This document shows, in pieces, positions 53,003-63,026 of a DNA stretch of 64,000 bases; the first letter of the stretch is position 1, and each line of letters begins with the position of its first letter. The notes below the pieces were generated by a model. That model was not told the DNA's origin. It saw only the letters and a program-made list of their open reading frames with translations, and searched no databases. This DNA comes from Gloeocapsa sp. PCC 7428 (GTDB taxonomy: Bacteria > Cyanobacteriota > Cyanobacteriia > Cyanobacteriales > Chroococcidiopsidaceae), in assembly GCF_000317555.1 (NCBI RefSeq), contig NC_019745.1, positions 5,088,001 through 5,152,000 on the forward strand, in the 5' to 3' direction. A program made the position numbers and the translations under genes.

Positions 53003-55837
53003 GTGTTCTTCTCCAAACGCCGCCAGCGGCTAGCCATTTTATTATTTAGCTTTTGCCTAAGTGGAGTTTTACTACTAAATAGTAGTTGGGCTGCAACACA
53101 ACCAGCACCTGTACAGGCTGAGACGAATGCATCAGTAGTCAATCAACCGCTCTCAGTAACAGAAAATGTCCGCAAGACAGTACTAGAAAATGGGCTAACA
53201 GTATTGACAAAAGAAGTTCGTACCGCGCCCGTCGTGAGCGTACAATTGTGGTATCAAATTGGTTCGCGGGATGAAGCACCAGGAGTGAATGGCATTGCGC
53301 ACCAATTAGAACATATGTTATTCAAAGGAACAACTGATCGCCCGATTCAGTTTGGACGCTTATTTAGTGCTTTAGGAAGTGACTCGAATGCGTTTACCAG
53401 CTACGACCAAACGGCTTACTTTGGGACAGTAGAACGCAACAAGTTGCAAGCATTGCTAACGCTAGAAGCAGACCGGATGCAAAATGCGTTAATTAATGCC
53501 GAGGAACTCGAAAGTGAAAAACGAGTTGTCATCTCTGAGTTGCAAGGATACGAAAATGACCCAGGCTATCGCCTTAGTCGCGCTGTCATGCGGGCAGTGT
53601 TTCCTAATAGCCCTTACGGATTACCTATCGGCGGGACACAAGCCGATGTGCAAAACTTTACAGTCGAGCAAGTCCGCGAATACTACCGTAATTACTACAG
53701 CCCAGAGAATGCAACTTTAGTTGTTGTGGGGGATTTTGATACAGATACAACTTTAGCAACGATTAATGAGACTTTCGGCAAAATCCCCAATCAAGAGTCA
53801 ACGCTTAGCGCTAGTAGAACAGAGAAATTGCGATCGCTACTCGTTCAAAGTCGTAGACCAGAGTCTAACACAAACAACGAGCCGCAAATAGCTAATACGC
53901 CAATTGTCTTGCGCGAACCAGGCGCAGCAGCTTCATTACAGACAGTTTATCCATTACCGAACGTTAATCATCCCGATGTACCAGCGCTCGATGTCATGGA
54001 TTACATTCTCAGCGAAGGTAGGAATTCACGGCTGTATCAAGCATTAATCGAATCGGGGTTGGCAAGCGATGCTGGCGGTTATGTCGCTAGCATGAAATCA
54101 TCTGGTTGGTATAACCTTGCAGCAACCGCCGCGCCAGGTCAAGCATTGTCTAAAATCGATGGTGTGATGCAACAGGCGATCGCGCAACTGCAAACAAAAG
54201 GCGTTACGCAAGCAGAAGTTAACCGCGCGAAAGCCTTAGTCAAAGCGACAGTCATTTTAAGTAATCGCGATATTACCTCGCAAGCAATGCAACTCGGTTA
54301 TGACCAAACAACAGCGGGTAATTATCGTTTTACAGACCGCTATTTAGCCGCAATCGAACAAGTCACAGCAGCGGATGTCCAACGCGTTGCAAATACTTAC
54401 TTGCAACCAGAAAAACGCAGAGTCGGCTTTTTTGAACCAACAGCGATCGCCGCAGATCAGTCTGTTGGCGCAGCAGATGCAACGCAAACGCACGAAAGCT
54501 TCACCGCAGGACCACCCGTTGACCCCGCAGAAGTTGCCAAATACCTACCACCCATCGAATCAGCAACACCAACCGCGCGTCAGTTACCTGAGCAATTTAA
54601 ACTGACAAATGGGCTAGAAGTCTTACTTTTACCCGATAAAAGTACGCCGACAGTGACACTCAGTGGCTACATCAAAGCAGGTTCTGAACACGATATTAAT
54701 ACGAAAGCTGGACTAGCTGCACTCACCGCAGATAATTTGATGAATGGCACAAAGACGAAAGATGCGCAAACATTAGCTGCATCGCTAGAAAATCGCGGCG
54801 CAAGGTTGGAATTCGCGGCTTTTCGCGAAGGAGTGGACGCGACTGGCTACAGCTTAGCGACAGATTTACCCGTTTTAATTGAGACGTTTGCGGATGTGAT
54901 GCAAAATGCGAATTTTCCTGCGAATGAATTGGAACTCGCACGAAAACGTGCTTTGACGAATTTAAAGCTAGAGTTAGATTCACCTGCGCAGGTAGCGCGA
55001 CGCCAATTTCAACAGACAATTTATCCTCCAAATCATCCTTACCATAGCTTCCCCACCGCAGAAAGCTTGCAGCAAATTAGCCGCGCAGATGTGATGCGTT
55101 TCTATCAGCAGCATTATCGCCCCGATCAAGTGATTTTAACTTTAGTTGGAGACTTTGAACCGCAACAAGTGCGATCGCTTCTCGAACAACAATTGAAAAA
55201 CTGGCGATCTCCAGGTAAACCGCCTACGGTGAATTACCCGCAAGTGTCGCTACCTCAATCTGTAATCCGGCGCAGTCCTGTTCTACCTGGCAAAACTCAA
55301 GCAATTACGTTGATGGGTTATCGCGGCATTGAGCGACGCGATCCGCGCTACTATAGTGCTTTGCTATTAAATCAAATCTTAGGTGGAGATACGCTGTCAA
55401 GTCGTCTAGGTACTGAAATTCGCGATCGCCAAGGATTAACTTATGGCATTTATAGCTATTTCCAAGCAGGTAGAAACGCTGGTCCATTTTTAATTCAAAT
55501 GCAAACCTCCCCAGAAGATGCAGCGCGGGCAATTGCTAGCACCACTCAATTGTTACAGCAAGTTCACAATCAAGGTGTCAGTCAAAACGAACTCGATACC
55601 GCGAAGCGATCGCTCACAAGCGGATATACCGTTTCTTTAGCTAATCCTGATAGCATTGCAACTCAAATTTTGATGAATGCAGTCTATGGACTAGGTGCAG
55701 CAGAATTACGTGCGTTTCCGCAAAAGTTGAATTCAGTAACGCTGACTCAAGTTAATCAAGCAGCAAAAGAGTTGTTGCAACCAAACAATATTGTCGTCGT
55801 TACCGCCGGACCTGGAAGAAGCGCCATCAACCGATGA
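53003..55837 (+). CDS. M16 family zinc metallopeptidase (double-length)
   Basis: 944 residues from GTG (AAGGA 10 bases upstream). A signal peptide or anchor (LAILLFSFCLSGVLLL then SWAATQPAP) points to export. The N-terminal M16 half (60-480) has the inverse zinc motif HQLEHMLF (HxxEH), with a downstream Glu in ALLTLEADRMQNAL. The C-terminal half (530-930) lacks HxxEH, as in the inactive partner domain of pitrilysin-like and processing-peptidase-like enzymes, and ends with RDRQGLTYGIYSYFQAGRN. It degrades or processes peptides in the periplasm or thylakoid lumen. Monocistronic. Confidence 0.93.
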   Translation: MFFSKRRQRLAILLFSFCLSGVLLLNSSWAATQPAPVQAETNASVVNQPLSVTENVRKTVLENGLTVLTKEVRTAPVVSVQLWYQIGSRDEAPGVNGIAHQLEHMLFKGTTDRPIQFGRLFSALGSDSNAFTSYDQTAYFGTVERNKLQALLTLEADRMQNALINAEELESEKRVVISELQGYENDPGYRLSRAVMRAVFPNSPYGLPIGGTQADVQNFTVEQVREYYRNYYSPENATLVVVGDFDTDTTLATINETFGKIPNQESTLSASRTEKLRSLLVQSRRPESNTNNEPQIANTPIVLREPGAAASLQTVYPLPNVNHPDVPALDVMDYILSEGRNSRLYQALIESGLASDAGGYVASMKSSGWYNLAATAAPGQALSKIDGVMQQAIAQLQTKGVTQAEVNRAKALVKATVILSNRDITSQAMQLGYDQTTAGNYRFTDRYLAAIEQVTAADVQRVANTYLQPEKRRVGFFEPTAIAADQSVGAADATQTHESFTAGPPVDPAEVAKYLPPIESATPTARQLPEQFKLTNGLEVLLLPDKSTPTVTLSGYIKAGSEHDINTKAGLAALTADNLMNGTKTKDAQTLAASLENRGARLEFAAFREGVDATGYSLATDLPVLIETFADVMQNANFPANELELARKRALTNLKLELDSPAQVARRQFQQTIYPPNHPYHSFPTAESLQQISRADVMRFYQQHYRPDQVILTLVGDFEPQQVRSLLEQQLKNWRSPGKPPTVNYPQVSLPQSVIRRSPVLPGKTQAITLMGYRGIERRDPRYYSALLLNQILGGDTLSSRLGTEIRDRQGLTYGIYSYFQAGRNAGPFLIQMQTSPEDAARAIASTTQLLQQVHNQGVSQNELDTAKRSLTSGYTVSLANPDSIATQILMNAVYGLGAAELRAFPQKLNSVTLTQVNQAAKELLQPNNIVVVTAGPGRSAINR

Positions 55838-56022
55838 AAATTGCGATCGCTTTAGTGCTATGCTGTGCGCGCTCGTCTGTAGCGATAAGATAAATTACTT
55901 TAGAATAGAAAGTAATACTTGATAAAAATGCCAAAACTACGGCGATCGCTCAATTGATTGACAGCAAAAAAATCTGCTGTAGTCGTCATTCTGCATACCC
56001 TCAGTCATTACATCGATATCTC

Positions 56023-56850
56023 ATGAACATTCTTAGCAACTTACTATCTCAACCGACTCAAGCCCCGCGTCAGAAAAAGCAACGCAGAGGTATTGAAATC
56101 AAATCAGCGCGTGAAATCGAGATCATGCGTCAATCGGCAAAGATTGTAGCTACAGTGCTCAAAGAAATTTCTGAGATGGTACAGCCAGGAATGACAACAG
56201 CAGACTTAGACGCTTACGCCGAAAAGCGCATCCGCGAAATGGATGCAACTCCTAGCTTCAAAGGCTATCACGGCTTCCCTAGTTCGATCTGCGCAAGTAT
56301 CAACAACGAAGTTGTCCACGGTATTCCTAATCCGAAGAAAGTCATTCGTAACGGCGACGTTTTAAAAGTTGATACGGGCGCATACCACCAAGGCTTTCAC
56401 GGTGACTCGTGTATTACGATTGCGGTTGGTGATGTGTCTTCTGAAGCTGCTAAATTGATTCGCGTAGCCGAAGAAGCATTATACAAAGGCATTGCACAAG
56501 TCAAAGCCGGAAACTATCTCATGGATATTGCGGGCGCAATTCAAGACCATGTAGAAGCAAATGGCTTTGTAATTGTCGAAGATTTTACAGGTCATGGTGT
56601 CGGTCGTAACCTTCATGAAGAACCCTCTGTGTTTAACTTCCGCACGCGCGAAATGCCTAACGTGAAGTTAAGGGCGGGAATGACCCTCGCCATCGAACCA
56701 ATTTTAAACGCTGGTTCTAAACTGACTCGGACACTAAGCGATCGCTGGACAGCAGTAACAGTAGATAATTCGCTTTCAGCACAGTTCGAGCATACCGTAT
56801 TAGTCACCGATAGTGGTTATGAGATTTTGACAGATCGAACAAAAGTTTAG
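56023..56850 (+). CDS. map: Methionine aminopeptidase, type I
   Basis: About 275 residues from the ATG at 56023; the frame reaches back to a TTG at 55954, but the extra residues do not look like this family. After a short basic N-terminus come [20 protein letters not shown], then the metal ligands: [18 protein letters not shown] (two Asp), [14 protein letters not shown] (His), AIEPIL (Glu) and QFEHTVLV (Glu). It removes the initiator methionine in the cytosol. Cyanobacteria usually have several map genes. Confidence 0.95.
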   Translation: MNILSNLLSQPTQAPRQKKQRRGIEIKSAREIEIMRQSAKIVATVLKEISEMVQPGMTTADLDAYAEKRIREMDATPSFKGYHGFPSSICASINNEVVHGIPNPKKVIRNGDVLKVDTGAYHQGFHGDSCITIAVGDVSSEAAKLIRVAEEALYKGIAQVKAGNYLMDIAGAIQDHVEANGFVIVEDFTGHGVGRNLHEEPSVFNFRTREMPNVKLRAGMTLAIEPILNAGSKLTRTLSDRWTAVTVDNSLSAQFEHTVLVTDSGYEILTDRTKV

Positions 56851-56953
56851 ACTAGTTCTAAAAGCGTTTCTTTTTAGGGAGGTAGGATGTGACTCGCAAC
56901 AAACTACCTCTTTGCTTTAAGTATGGTTAAAATTCCATCTTTGAAAATGTGCT

Positions 56954-57586
56954 TTATAAAGCATTGCATAGCCTATTCACATCGCTACCCATAATTAAAT
57001 TAATATTGCGGGTAATTTTATCAATATCCCAATCCCACCACCGAATTGCAAGTAATTGCTCAATTTCTGCATCACTAAATCGCTGCTTAAGTCGTTGTGC
57101 AGGATTACCGCCAGCAACGGTGTAAGGGAGAATATCTTTTACGACGACAGATCTTGCAGCAATGATTGCACCGTCACCAATTTTAACTCCTGGCATAATC
57201 AGCGATTCGTAGCCAATCCAAACATCGTTGCCAATGACAGTATCGCCCTTGCTGGGTAAATTCATTACCTGATCAAGCGCAGTTTCCCAACCGTGTCCAA
57301 AAATCGGGAAAGGATACGTAGATATGCCATCAAGTTTGTGATTTGCGCCGTTCATAATAAACTTTACATTTGTGGCAACGGCACAGAATTTGCCAATAAT
57401 TAAGCGATCGCCGCCGTAGTTATACAAAACATTTTTCTCAAAACCTTCCGGATCGACCGGATCGTCGTAGTACGAGTAATCGCCAACAATAATATTTGGT
57501 GCTTTAATAAAATTTTTGATAAAGCAAACACGACGCTGATCGACCATCGGATAAGGTCGGTTGGGATCGGGTCCAGATCGAGTCAA
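56954..57586 (-). CDS. Xenobiotic/streptogramin-type O-acetyltransferase (Vat/CatB-like)
   Basis: 210 residues from a TTG with AGGAG 8 bases upstream; this start keeps the conserved GPDPNRPYP seen near the start of Vat enzymes. It is a left-handed beta-helix hexapeptide-repeat acyltransferase: NIIVGDYSYYDDP, GKFCAVATNVKFIMNGANHK (catalytic His), GDTVIGNDVWIGYESLIMPG and AAIIAARSVVVKDILPYTVA. It uses acetyl-CoA to acetylate hydroxyl groups. Environmental bacteria carry many members with unknown acceptors, so resistance is not implied. Convergent with the map gene. Confidence 0.88.
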   Translation of the reverse strand: MTRSGPDPNRPYPMVDQRRVCFIKNFIKAPNIIVGDYSYYDDPVDPEGFEKNVLYNYGGDRLIIGKFCAVATNVKFIMNGANHKLDGISTYPFPIFGHGWETALDQVMNLPSKGDTVIGNDVWIGYESLIMPGVKIGDGAIIAARSVVVKDILPYTVAGGNPAQRLKQRFSDAEIEQLLAIRWWDWDIDKITRNINLIMGSDVNRLCNAL

Positions 57587-57744
57587 TCGGCGTACTCCTC
57601 ATTAAAAATCTATAGCAATGGAAGTATAGCTGAGGACATTGCTCGCTCTAACGTCTGACCTCTAATCTCTGACCCCTACTATAAGATGAAGAAGAATTTC
57701 CTGCTAGACTCGTTTGCGAATGCGATCGCGATAGATCACTCACT

Positions 57745-59142
57745 ATGAACAAAACTGATTTAGCCTTTACCTCCGCCCTCGAACAAGCGCAGTTAATCCG
57801 CAGCGGTGAAGTATCGCCCCTCGAATTAGTCGAACTTTACTTAGAACGCATTCAGCGACTCGATGGTCAAATTGGTAGTTATTTTACTGTCATGGCAGAA
57901 ACTGCGATCGCCGATGCGAAAGCCAAAACAGAGTTATTGAGTAGAAGCGACGAATTCCCACCATTTTTTGGCGTACCGACCGCAATTAAAGATCTCAATC
58001 CTGTTGCGGGTGTTCCCTGTACTTACGGCGTTCCAGTCTTAAAAAACGAAATCGCCACTTACGATGATGGAGTCGTTACGCGCCTTCGCCATGCAGGATT
58101 CACAATCTTAGGAAAAACCGCAACATCCGAACTCGGTTCTTTTCCCTATACCGAACCCACAGGATTTCCACCAACGCGCAATCCTTGGAACTTAAATCAT
58201 ACCGCAGGAGGTTCGAGTGGAGGTGCAGCCGCAGCCGTCGCCGCTGGGTTGTGTGCGATCGCGCAAGGTTCGGACGCAGGTGGATCGATTCGCGGTCCCG
58301 CATTTTGTTGTGGTTTAGTTGGAATTAAGCCATCACGCGGTAGAGTATCATGGGCACCTGTCGGCGATCGCTTGAGTGGTCTTTCTTCTAATGGTCCGAT
58401 TGCGCGTACAGTTACAGATGCAGCAGCGTTACTTGATGTCATGTCTGGTTATACCACGGGCGATCCGTATTGGCTACCCGATCCTGAACCAAGTTTTCTT
58501 GCAGCAACGACGCAACAATTAGGACGTTTACGCATTGCGTTTACAACAGCAATACCACCAATTGGGGAAGCCGATGCGGTATGTCAACAAGCGGTACACG
58601 ATACCGTCAAAAAACTACAAACCATGGGACATATTGTCGAACCAGGTTGCCCTGATTTTAGCGGCTTAATTGAACCCTTTACGCGCATTTGGCAATCCGC
58701 AGTAGGTGCTAGCGGGATTCCGCAAGAAGTTCTGCAACCACTCAATCAGTGGCTACTCGCACAAAGCGGAACTGCGGGAGATTATTTACGGGCTGTATCA
58801 CAAATGCAAGCGATCGCCCGTCGAATTGTTGCCTTCTTTGAGTCTGTAGATGTGCTAGTCACGCCAACGTATATGCACCCGCCAATTACTGTTGGTGAAT
58901 GGGCTAATTTAAATGCAGAAGCGACATTGCAACAAATGGTTAACTGGATTGCACCATGTCCGCCATTTAATGCTAGCGGTCAACCCGCGATCGCACTTCC
59001 CACAGGTTTTGATAATAATGGCTTACCAATTGGTATACAACTTGTCGGTCGTCCCGCCGCAGAACCGACTTTAATCGCCTTAGCCGCACAACTCGAAGCC
59101 GCTATAACACTGAGTCAACATCGTCCAGCGATCGCGGTGTGA
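57745..59142 (+). CDS. Amidase signature family hydrolase
   Basis: 465 residues. The catalytic Ser-cisSer-Lys triad is visible: TAIKDLNPVAGVPCTYG (Lys), then GGSSGGAAAAVAAGLCAIA (cis-Ser) and GSDAGGSIRGPAFCCGLVG (nucleophile Ser). The C-terminal LPTGFDNNGLPIGIQLVGRP is typical. It hydrolyses amide bonds; GatA would normally be longer or operon-linked, and here no gatB/C is present, so a stand-alone amidase of unknown substrate is likelier. 158 bp upstream divergent acetyltransferase. Confidence 0.88.
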   Translation: MNKTDLAFTSALEQAQLIRSGEVSPLELVELYLERIQRLDGQIGSYFTVMAETAIADAKAKTELLSRSDEFPPFFGVPTAIKDLNPVAGVPCTYGVPVLKNEIATYDDGVVTRLRHAGFTILGKTATSELGSFPYTEPTGFPPTRNPWNLNHTAGGSSGGAAAAVAAGLCAIAQGSDAGGSIRGPAFCCGLVGIKPSRGRVSWAPVGDRLSGLSSNGPIARTVTDAAALLDVMSGYTTGDPYWLPDPEPSFLAATTQQLGRLRIAFTTAIPPIGEADAVCQQAVHDTVKKLQTMGHIVEPGCPDFSGLIEPFTRIWQSAVGASGIPQEVLQPLNQWLLAQSGTAGDYLRAVSQMQAIARRIVAFFESVDVLVTPTYMHPPITVGEWANLNAEATLQQMVNWIAPCPPFNASGQPAIALPTGFDNNGLPIGIQLVGRPAAEPTLIALAAQLEAAITLSQHRPAIAV

Positions 59143-59244
59143 AGCCTCCGATTGCAGTCGAGGCTAACGAAACCAAGTGTGTCTGCGCATACTATTTTGA
59201 TTCAAAAGTCCACGCAGGTGAACTTTGTTTATGCAGCCGCGAAT

Positions 59245-60636
59245 TCATTCGCACTTGCGTTCATTAATAATCTGCTGATATGCGTAAAAACTTTGTTTCG
59301 GCGTTCTTTGCTGCGAATCAAAATCAACGTACACAATGCCAAAGCGCTTGTCGTACCCAAACAGCCACTCAAAGTTATCGCAAAAACTCCATAGAAAATA
59401 TCCGCGCAAATCTACACCATCGCGTTTTGCTTGTAAAGCACTATCAATATGACGTTTGATGTAGTCAGTACGTAAACGATCTTTAACAATATTTCCGTTT
59501 AGCTGTTCGTCAGCCGCACCAAAACCTGCACCGTTTTCGGTAATGTATATCGTCGGATTGCCATACTCATTTTTGATCCACACCAGCAGCTGATAAAGAT
59601 ACTCTGGTCGAACAGGACCATTAAACATTTTCACCTCATCTGGGTTCGTTGAGAACCACTCTGCCCCGTAAGGTGCGGAAGCATCGGCTTTGATATAGGC
59701 TGGCGCATAGAAATTAACACCAATAAAATCTGGTTTATGCGCAGCGATTAACTGCATATCCGCTGCTGATACTTGAAGAGCAGGATTATATTTCTGGTGC
59801 AATTTCACAATATCATCTGGATATTTGCCTTTATAAATGGCATCCAAAAACCAGCGATTATGCAAACCATCAAACACAGTAGCTGCTTGGACATCTTCTA
59901 TATTATTTGCATCTAGCGGAATAGTCGGCGTAAAGCTTAAAGTAATGCCAATGACTCCACCTAAATTTAACTGATGATAATTTTGAGTGGCGATCGCACT
60001 TGCTAATAACAAATGATGTACTGCTTCTGCTTGTTTGCCGTAAGTTTCATTACTGATCGCATAAGGATTTGCCTTTTTCGCGATCGCATTGTGTGCTAAA
60101 GGTTCAATGAAAAATAGATAAATAAAAGGTTCGTTAAACGTAATAAATTTCTTGACGCGATCGCCGTAATTCGTAAACAAAACATTAGTATATTCCACAT
60201 ACCACTGAACCGAATCAGAATGACTCCAACCACCTCTTTGTTGTAATTTATACGGCAAATCCCAATGAAAATTGGTGATGACAGGTTCAATGTCATTTGC
60301 TAAAAGATCGTCGATTAACTGATTGTAATAAGCTATACCCTGCGAGTTGACTTCACCCGTCCCATTAGGAAGAATACGCGACCAGGCGATTGAGAAGCGA
60401 TAAGCATTGACACCCAGTTGTTTCATCAACGCAATATCTTGCAAATACTGCGATCGCTCGTAAAAATTAATCGCAACATTTCCCGTATGCTGTTTGTCAA
60501 TAAACGCCTTAGTCACCTGATAGTCATTCGTATAAACATCCCAATTTGAGCGTCCTTTACCATCAGCCTGATAACCGCCTTCAACTTGATAAGCAGCACT
60601 CGCAACACCCCAAAGAAATTTATCTTGTACAAACAT
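59245..60636 (-). CDS. Glycoside hydrolase family 1 beta-glucosidase
   Basis: 463 residues. FLWGVASAAYQVEGGYQADG opens the barrel. The acid/base motif is KKFITFNEPFIYLF (Glu in NEP), the nucleophile motif is TIYITENGAGFG (Glu in TENG), and EWLFGYDKRFGIVYVD binds the sugar. It cleaves beta-glucosides or beta-galactosides with retention, acting in the cytosol. AGGAAA precedes the ATG by a few bases. No sugar transporter is linked, so the substrate source is unclear. Confidence 0.94.
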   Translation of the reverse strand: MFVQDKFLWGVASAAYQVEGGYQADGKGRSNWDVYTNDYQVTKAFIDKQHTGNVAINFYERSQYLQDIALMKQLGVNAYRFSIAWSRILPNGTGEVNSQGIAYYNQLIDDLLANDIEPVITNFHWDLPYKLQQRGGWSHSDSVQWYVEYTNVLFTNYGDRVKKFITFNEPFIYLFFIEPLAHNAIAKKANPYAISNETYGKQAEAVHHLLLASAIATQNYHQLNLGGVIGITLSFTPTIPLDANNIEDVQAATVFDGLHNRWFLDAIYKGKYPDDIVKLHQKYNPALQVSAADMQLIAAHKPDFIGVNFYAPAYIKADASAPYGAEWFSTNPDEVKMFNGPVRPEYLYQLLVWIKNEYGNPTIYITENGAGFGAADEQLNGNIVKDRLRTDYIKRHIDSALQAKRDGVDLRGYFLWSFCDNFEWLFGYDKRFGIVYVDFDSQQRTPKQSFYAYQQIINERKCE

Positions 60637-60883
60637 TATTATTTTCCTGCCAACAACTCTTTAGCAGAAGTAGAAATACGCTTACCGTATAAACTCTGTT
60701 TTCTAAATCTTCGCTGCGTACTCTCTATGCCTCTGTGGTTAATATTTTTCTGATTACCGCCATCTAGCGCATCTACCCTGACACTTATAAATCAGCATGA
60801 GGTTAAAGAAACAACAGATAATGTACACAGGTGCAGGAGTTAATTATGTTAATGTCAGCAATAGGCTTTCACCGTAAAGAATC

Positions 60884-61537
60884 ATGCTGGCGGCAATTTT
60901 GTACGACCTTGATGGAACTATCGTCAATACCGATCCTCTCCATTACCAAGTTTGGCGCGAAATATTGCAGGAATACGGTATTGAGATTGATGAAGAGTTC
61001 TACAAAAATCACATGAGTGGGCGACTCAATCCCCAAATCGTGCGCGATTTTATGCCAGAGTGGTCAACAAACGCAATTTATGAGTTTAGCGATCGCAAAG
61101 AAGCCCGTTTTCGCCAAGTTGCGGGTACTCTCACGCCACTTCCTGGACTTAGCAACGCGATCGCCTGGGGAACCGAACGCGGACTTAAACAAGCATTAGT
61201 TACAAACGCGCCGCGTGCGAATGCGGAATATATGTTAGAGGTATTGCAGCTTTCCACCGCATTTGACCGCGTTGTTATCTCCGCTGAGGTTGGTATCCCT
61301 AAGCCTGACCCTGCGCCTTATGAGTATATTCTTAAAGAGTTTGGCATCACCCCAGGCGAAGCTTTAGCTTTTGAAGATTCACCTTCGGGAATGCGATCGG
61401 CGGTTGCCGCCGGTATTAAAACTGTCGGTATTGCTACGACTCAAGAACCCAGCGAACTGTATGAACTAGGCGCGACCTTAGTTATTCCTGATTATACCGA
61501 CTCAAGGCTATGGGAATTGCTGGGAGTTCCTAAATAA
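60884..61537 (+). CDS. HAD-superfamily hydrolase, beta-phosphoglucomutase-like
   Basis: 217 residues. Motif I is ILYDLDGTIVNTDP (nucleophile Asp and acid/base Asp), motif II VTNAPRANAEYM, the Lys in GIPKPDPAPYEY and motif IV FEDSPSGMRSAVAAG. A cap domain sits after motif I. It resembles beta-phosphoglucomutase or phosphatases of subfamily IA; with the GH1 gene nearby a sugar-phosphate role is possible but unproved. The ATG at 60884 starts just before the Asp motif. A nearby start at 60831 in another frame is a shadow. Confidence 0.85.
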   Translation: MLAAILYDLDGTIVNTDPLHYQVWREILQEYGIEIDEEFYKNHMSGRLNPQIVRDFMPEWSTNAIYEFSDRKEARFRQVAGTLTPLPGLSNAIAWGTERGLKQALVTNAPRANAEYMLEVLQLSTAFDRVVISAEVGIPKPDPAPYEYILKEFGITPGEALAFEDSPSGMRSAVAAGIKTVGIATTQEPSELYELGATLVIPDYTDSRLWELLGVPK

Positions 61538-61618
61538 CTAAAATCACAATTAGGCGGAAATAGGCAATAGGTAATTAGTAGATATTCTTTCTAATGTCCA
61601 ATTACCAGCAATGACCGT

Positions 61619-62323
61619 ATGCAAGCAAGTATTGAGCAAATTTCGCAAGTCAGTGTGTTGGCAGGTTTGGAAACTCCAGACAAGTTGAAGTTGCAACCTC
61701 ATACACAAGTCGGCCAATATTTGCAAGGAGAAATTGTATTTCATGAAGGCGATCGCTTGCCAGCTAAATTGTATGCTCTCATCGATGGAGCATTACAAGT
61801 TACCAAAACCGCAACGACAGGCAAAGAAACGATTTTACGGGCATTACGTGCCGGAGAAATTTTTGCCGCGCCAGCACTTTTGGGTAACGGAATTGCCCCA
61901 GCAACCGTAACAGCAGAAACGGATTGTCAAATTCTAACTGTCGAGCGCGATGCATTACTCAGCGCAATTCAGCAAAATCCTGATGTTGCCTTACAGATGC
62001 TGATGGTGTTCAATTCGCGCCTGCAACAACTGCATGAAACAGTTCATGGTTTAGTTTCCGAACGCGCGATCGTGCGCTTAGCAAGATTAATTCATTATTC
62101 TGCGATAGAATACGGCACCAAAAATACTAAAGATGGCGAGTATTTACACGTCAAGTTACCTTACTATCGCATTGCGCGGAGTATTGGCATTACTTATGAA
62201 GAATGCGTAAGATTAATTAAAAGTCTTAACTGCCTTGCTTATTATCGAGGTGGAAAGATCGCGATTTCGGATATGGAGAAATTGGAAGCGATCGCGCGTG
62301 GAGAATTAGAAAGGACCGAGTAA
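61619..62323 (+). CDS. Crp/Fnr-family transcriptional regulator
   Basis: 234 residues. A cyclic-nucleotide-binding-like beta roll (about 20-140) has YLQGEIVFHEGDRLPAKLYA and LRAGEIFAAPALLG. A long C-helix and a winged helix-turn-helix (about 165-225) include RIARSIGITYEECVRLIKSL. It lacks the RxS-type cAMP signature of true Crp by eye, so the ligand is uncertain; it is not NtcA by sequence. Probable target genes unknown. It follows the HAD gene by 82 bp in the same direction. Confidence 0.85.
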   Translation: MQASIEQISQVSVLAGLETPDKLKLQPHTQVGQYLQGEIVFHEGDRLPAKLYALIDGALQVTKTATTGKETILRALRAGEIFAAPALLGNGIAPATVTAETDCQILTVERDALLSAIQQNPDVALQMLMVFNSRLQQLHETVHGLVSERAIVRLARLIHYSAIEYGTKNTKDGEYLHVKLPYYRIARSIGITYEECVRLIKSLNCLAYYRGGKIAISDMEKLEAIARGELERTE

Positions 62324-62355
62324 ATTTACCCTACTTCTGCAATATTGAAATTAAA

Positions 62356-62637
62356 TTATACATCTGAATGACGATCAAAACTATGGTTTGTAGGATAAAC
62401 GCTATGCTTTTGCCTATACAGAACCATCAATTCTAGAGCTTCTTTAACGCCTTTTTCTAGTGCTGACAACCTTTGATCGACATTATCTAGCCTTTCATGG
62501 CAAGACATCATGCCCAAATAAGACCTAAGGGCGCTAATCACGATTTCTGATTTAGACTGCCCTGTTTCTTTCATCCTGGCAAGAATCGCCTGTTCTAACT
62601 CAGGAGGAATCCTAACACCAAGGAAGGGATTTGCCAT
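62356..62637 (-). CDS. Ribbon-helix-helix DNA-binding protein
   Basis: 93 residues. The N-terminal RHH/CopG fold has FLGVRIPPELEQAILARMKE and TGQSKSEIVISALRSYLG. A heptad-like helix follows (ERLDNVDQRLSALEKGVKEA), suggesting dimer or tetramer formation. It probably autoregulates or acts as an antitoxin, but no toxin gene lies beside it on either side. Convergent with the Crp-family gene. Confidence 0.75.
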   Translation of the reverse strand: MANPFLGVRIPPELEQAILARMKETGQSKSEIVISALRSYLGMMSCHERLDNVDQRLSALEKGVKEALELMVLYRQKHSVYPTNHSFDRHSDV

Positions 62638-62880
62638 GTCAGTCTTCTGAGTGTAAGCTTTGACCTTTGATGATAACAGTTCGCCAGTGAGTCACAGAAG
62701 TTGTAACAATGAATTATAAGAGCTTGAAGTAGTCACTCACGCTTGTGTAACATTGTGATATCTCAACTGCTAAATCGCTATCTTACCAAAGCCCTATCCT
62801 GTATGAACATACGCATCGAGCTAAAAAAACATTTCTTGGAAACAGCTTTGCTGCGGCTAAGCCCACCGTTTTATGAAAAC

Positions 62881-62900
62881 ATTTGTTATCATTTGTTATC
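62881..62900 (+). promoter_or_regulatory. Tandem 10-bp direct repeat upstream of rpaB
   Basis: ATTTGTTATC occurs twice in succession (62881-62890, 62891-62900), about 127 bp before the rpaB GTG. The 10-bp period equals that of the HLR1 element (two TTTACA-type half sites), which RpaB binds, although the sequence GTTATC fits only partly. Possible autoregulatory site. Confidence 0.4.
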
Positions 62901-63026
62901 AAGACCGTAATAACTCATCTCAAAACGCTTCAGGTTCAAAACGCGAGGCAATCTTAATGATGGGTCAATTTAGCCATAACAAGAATTGCTAGCGAGTTGC
63001 TGAACACAAGCAAGGAGTACTCGATA

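Noticed and set aside
56954-57586. Antibiotic resistance claim for the Vat-like acetyltransferase and the APH-family kinase
   Set aside because: Both families have many environmental members with other or unknown substrates, and no mobile element or resistance cluster is present.
62356-62637. Type II toxin-antitoxin module
   Set aside because: The ribbon-helix-helix protein resembles an antitoxin, but no toxin-sized gene with a compatible fold lies next to it.
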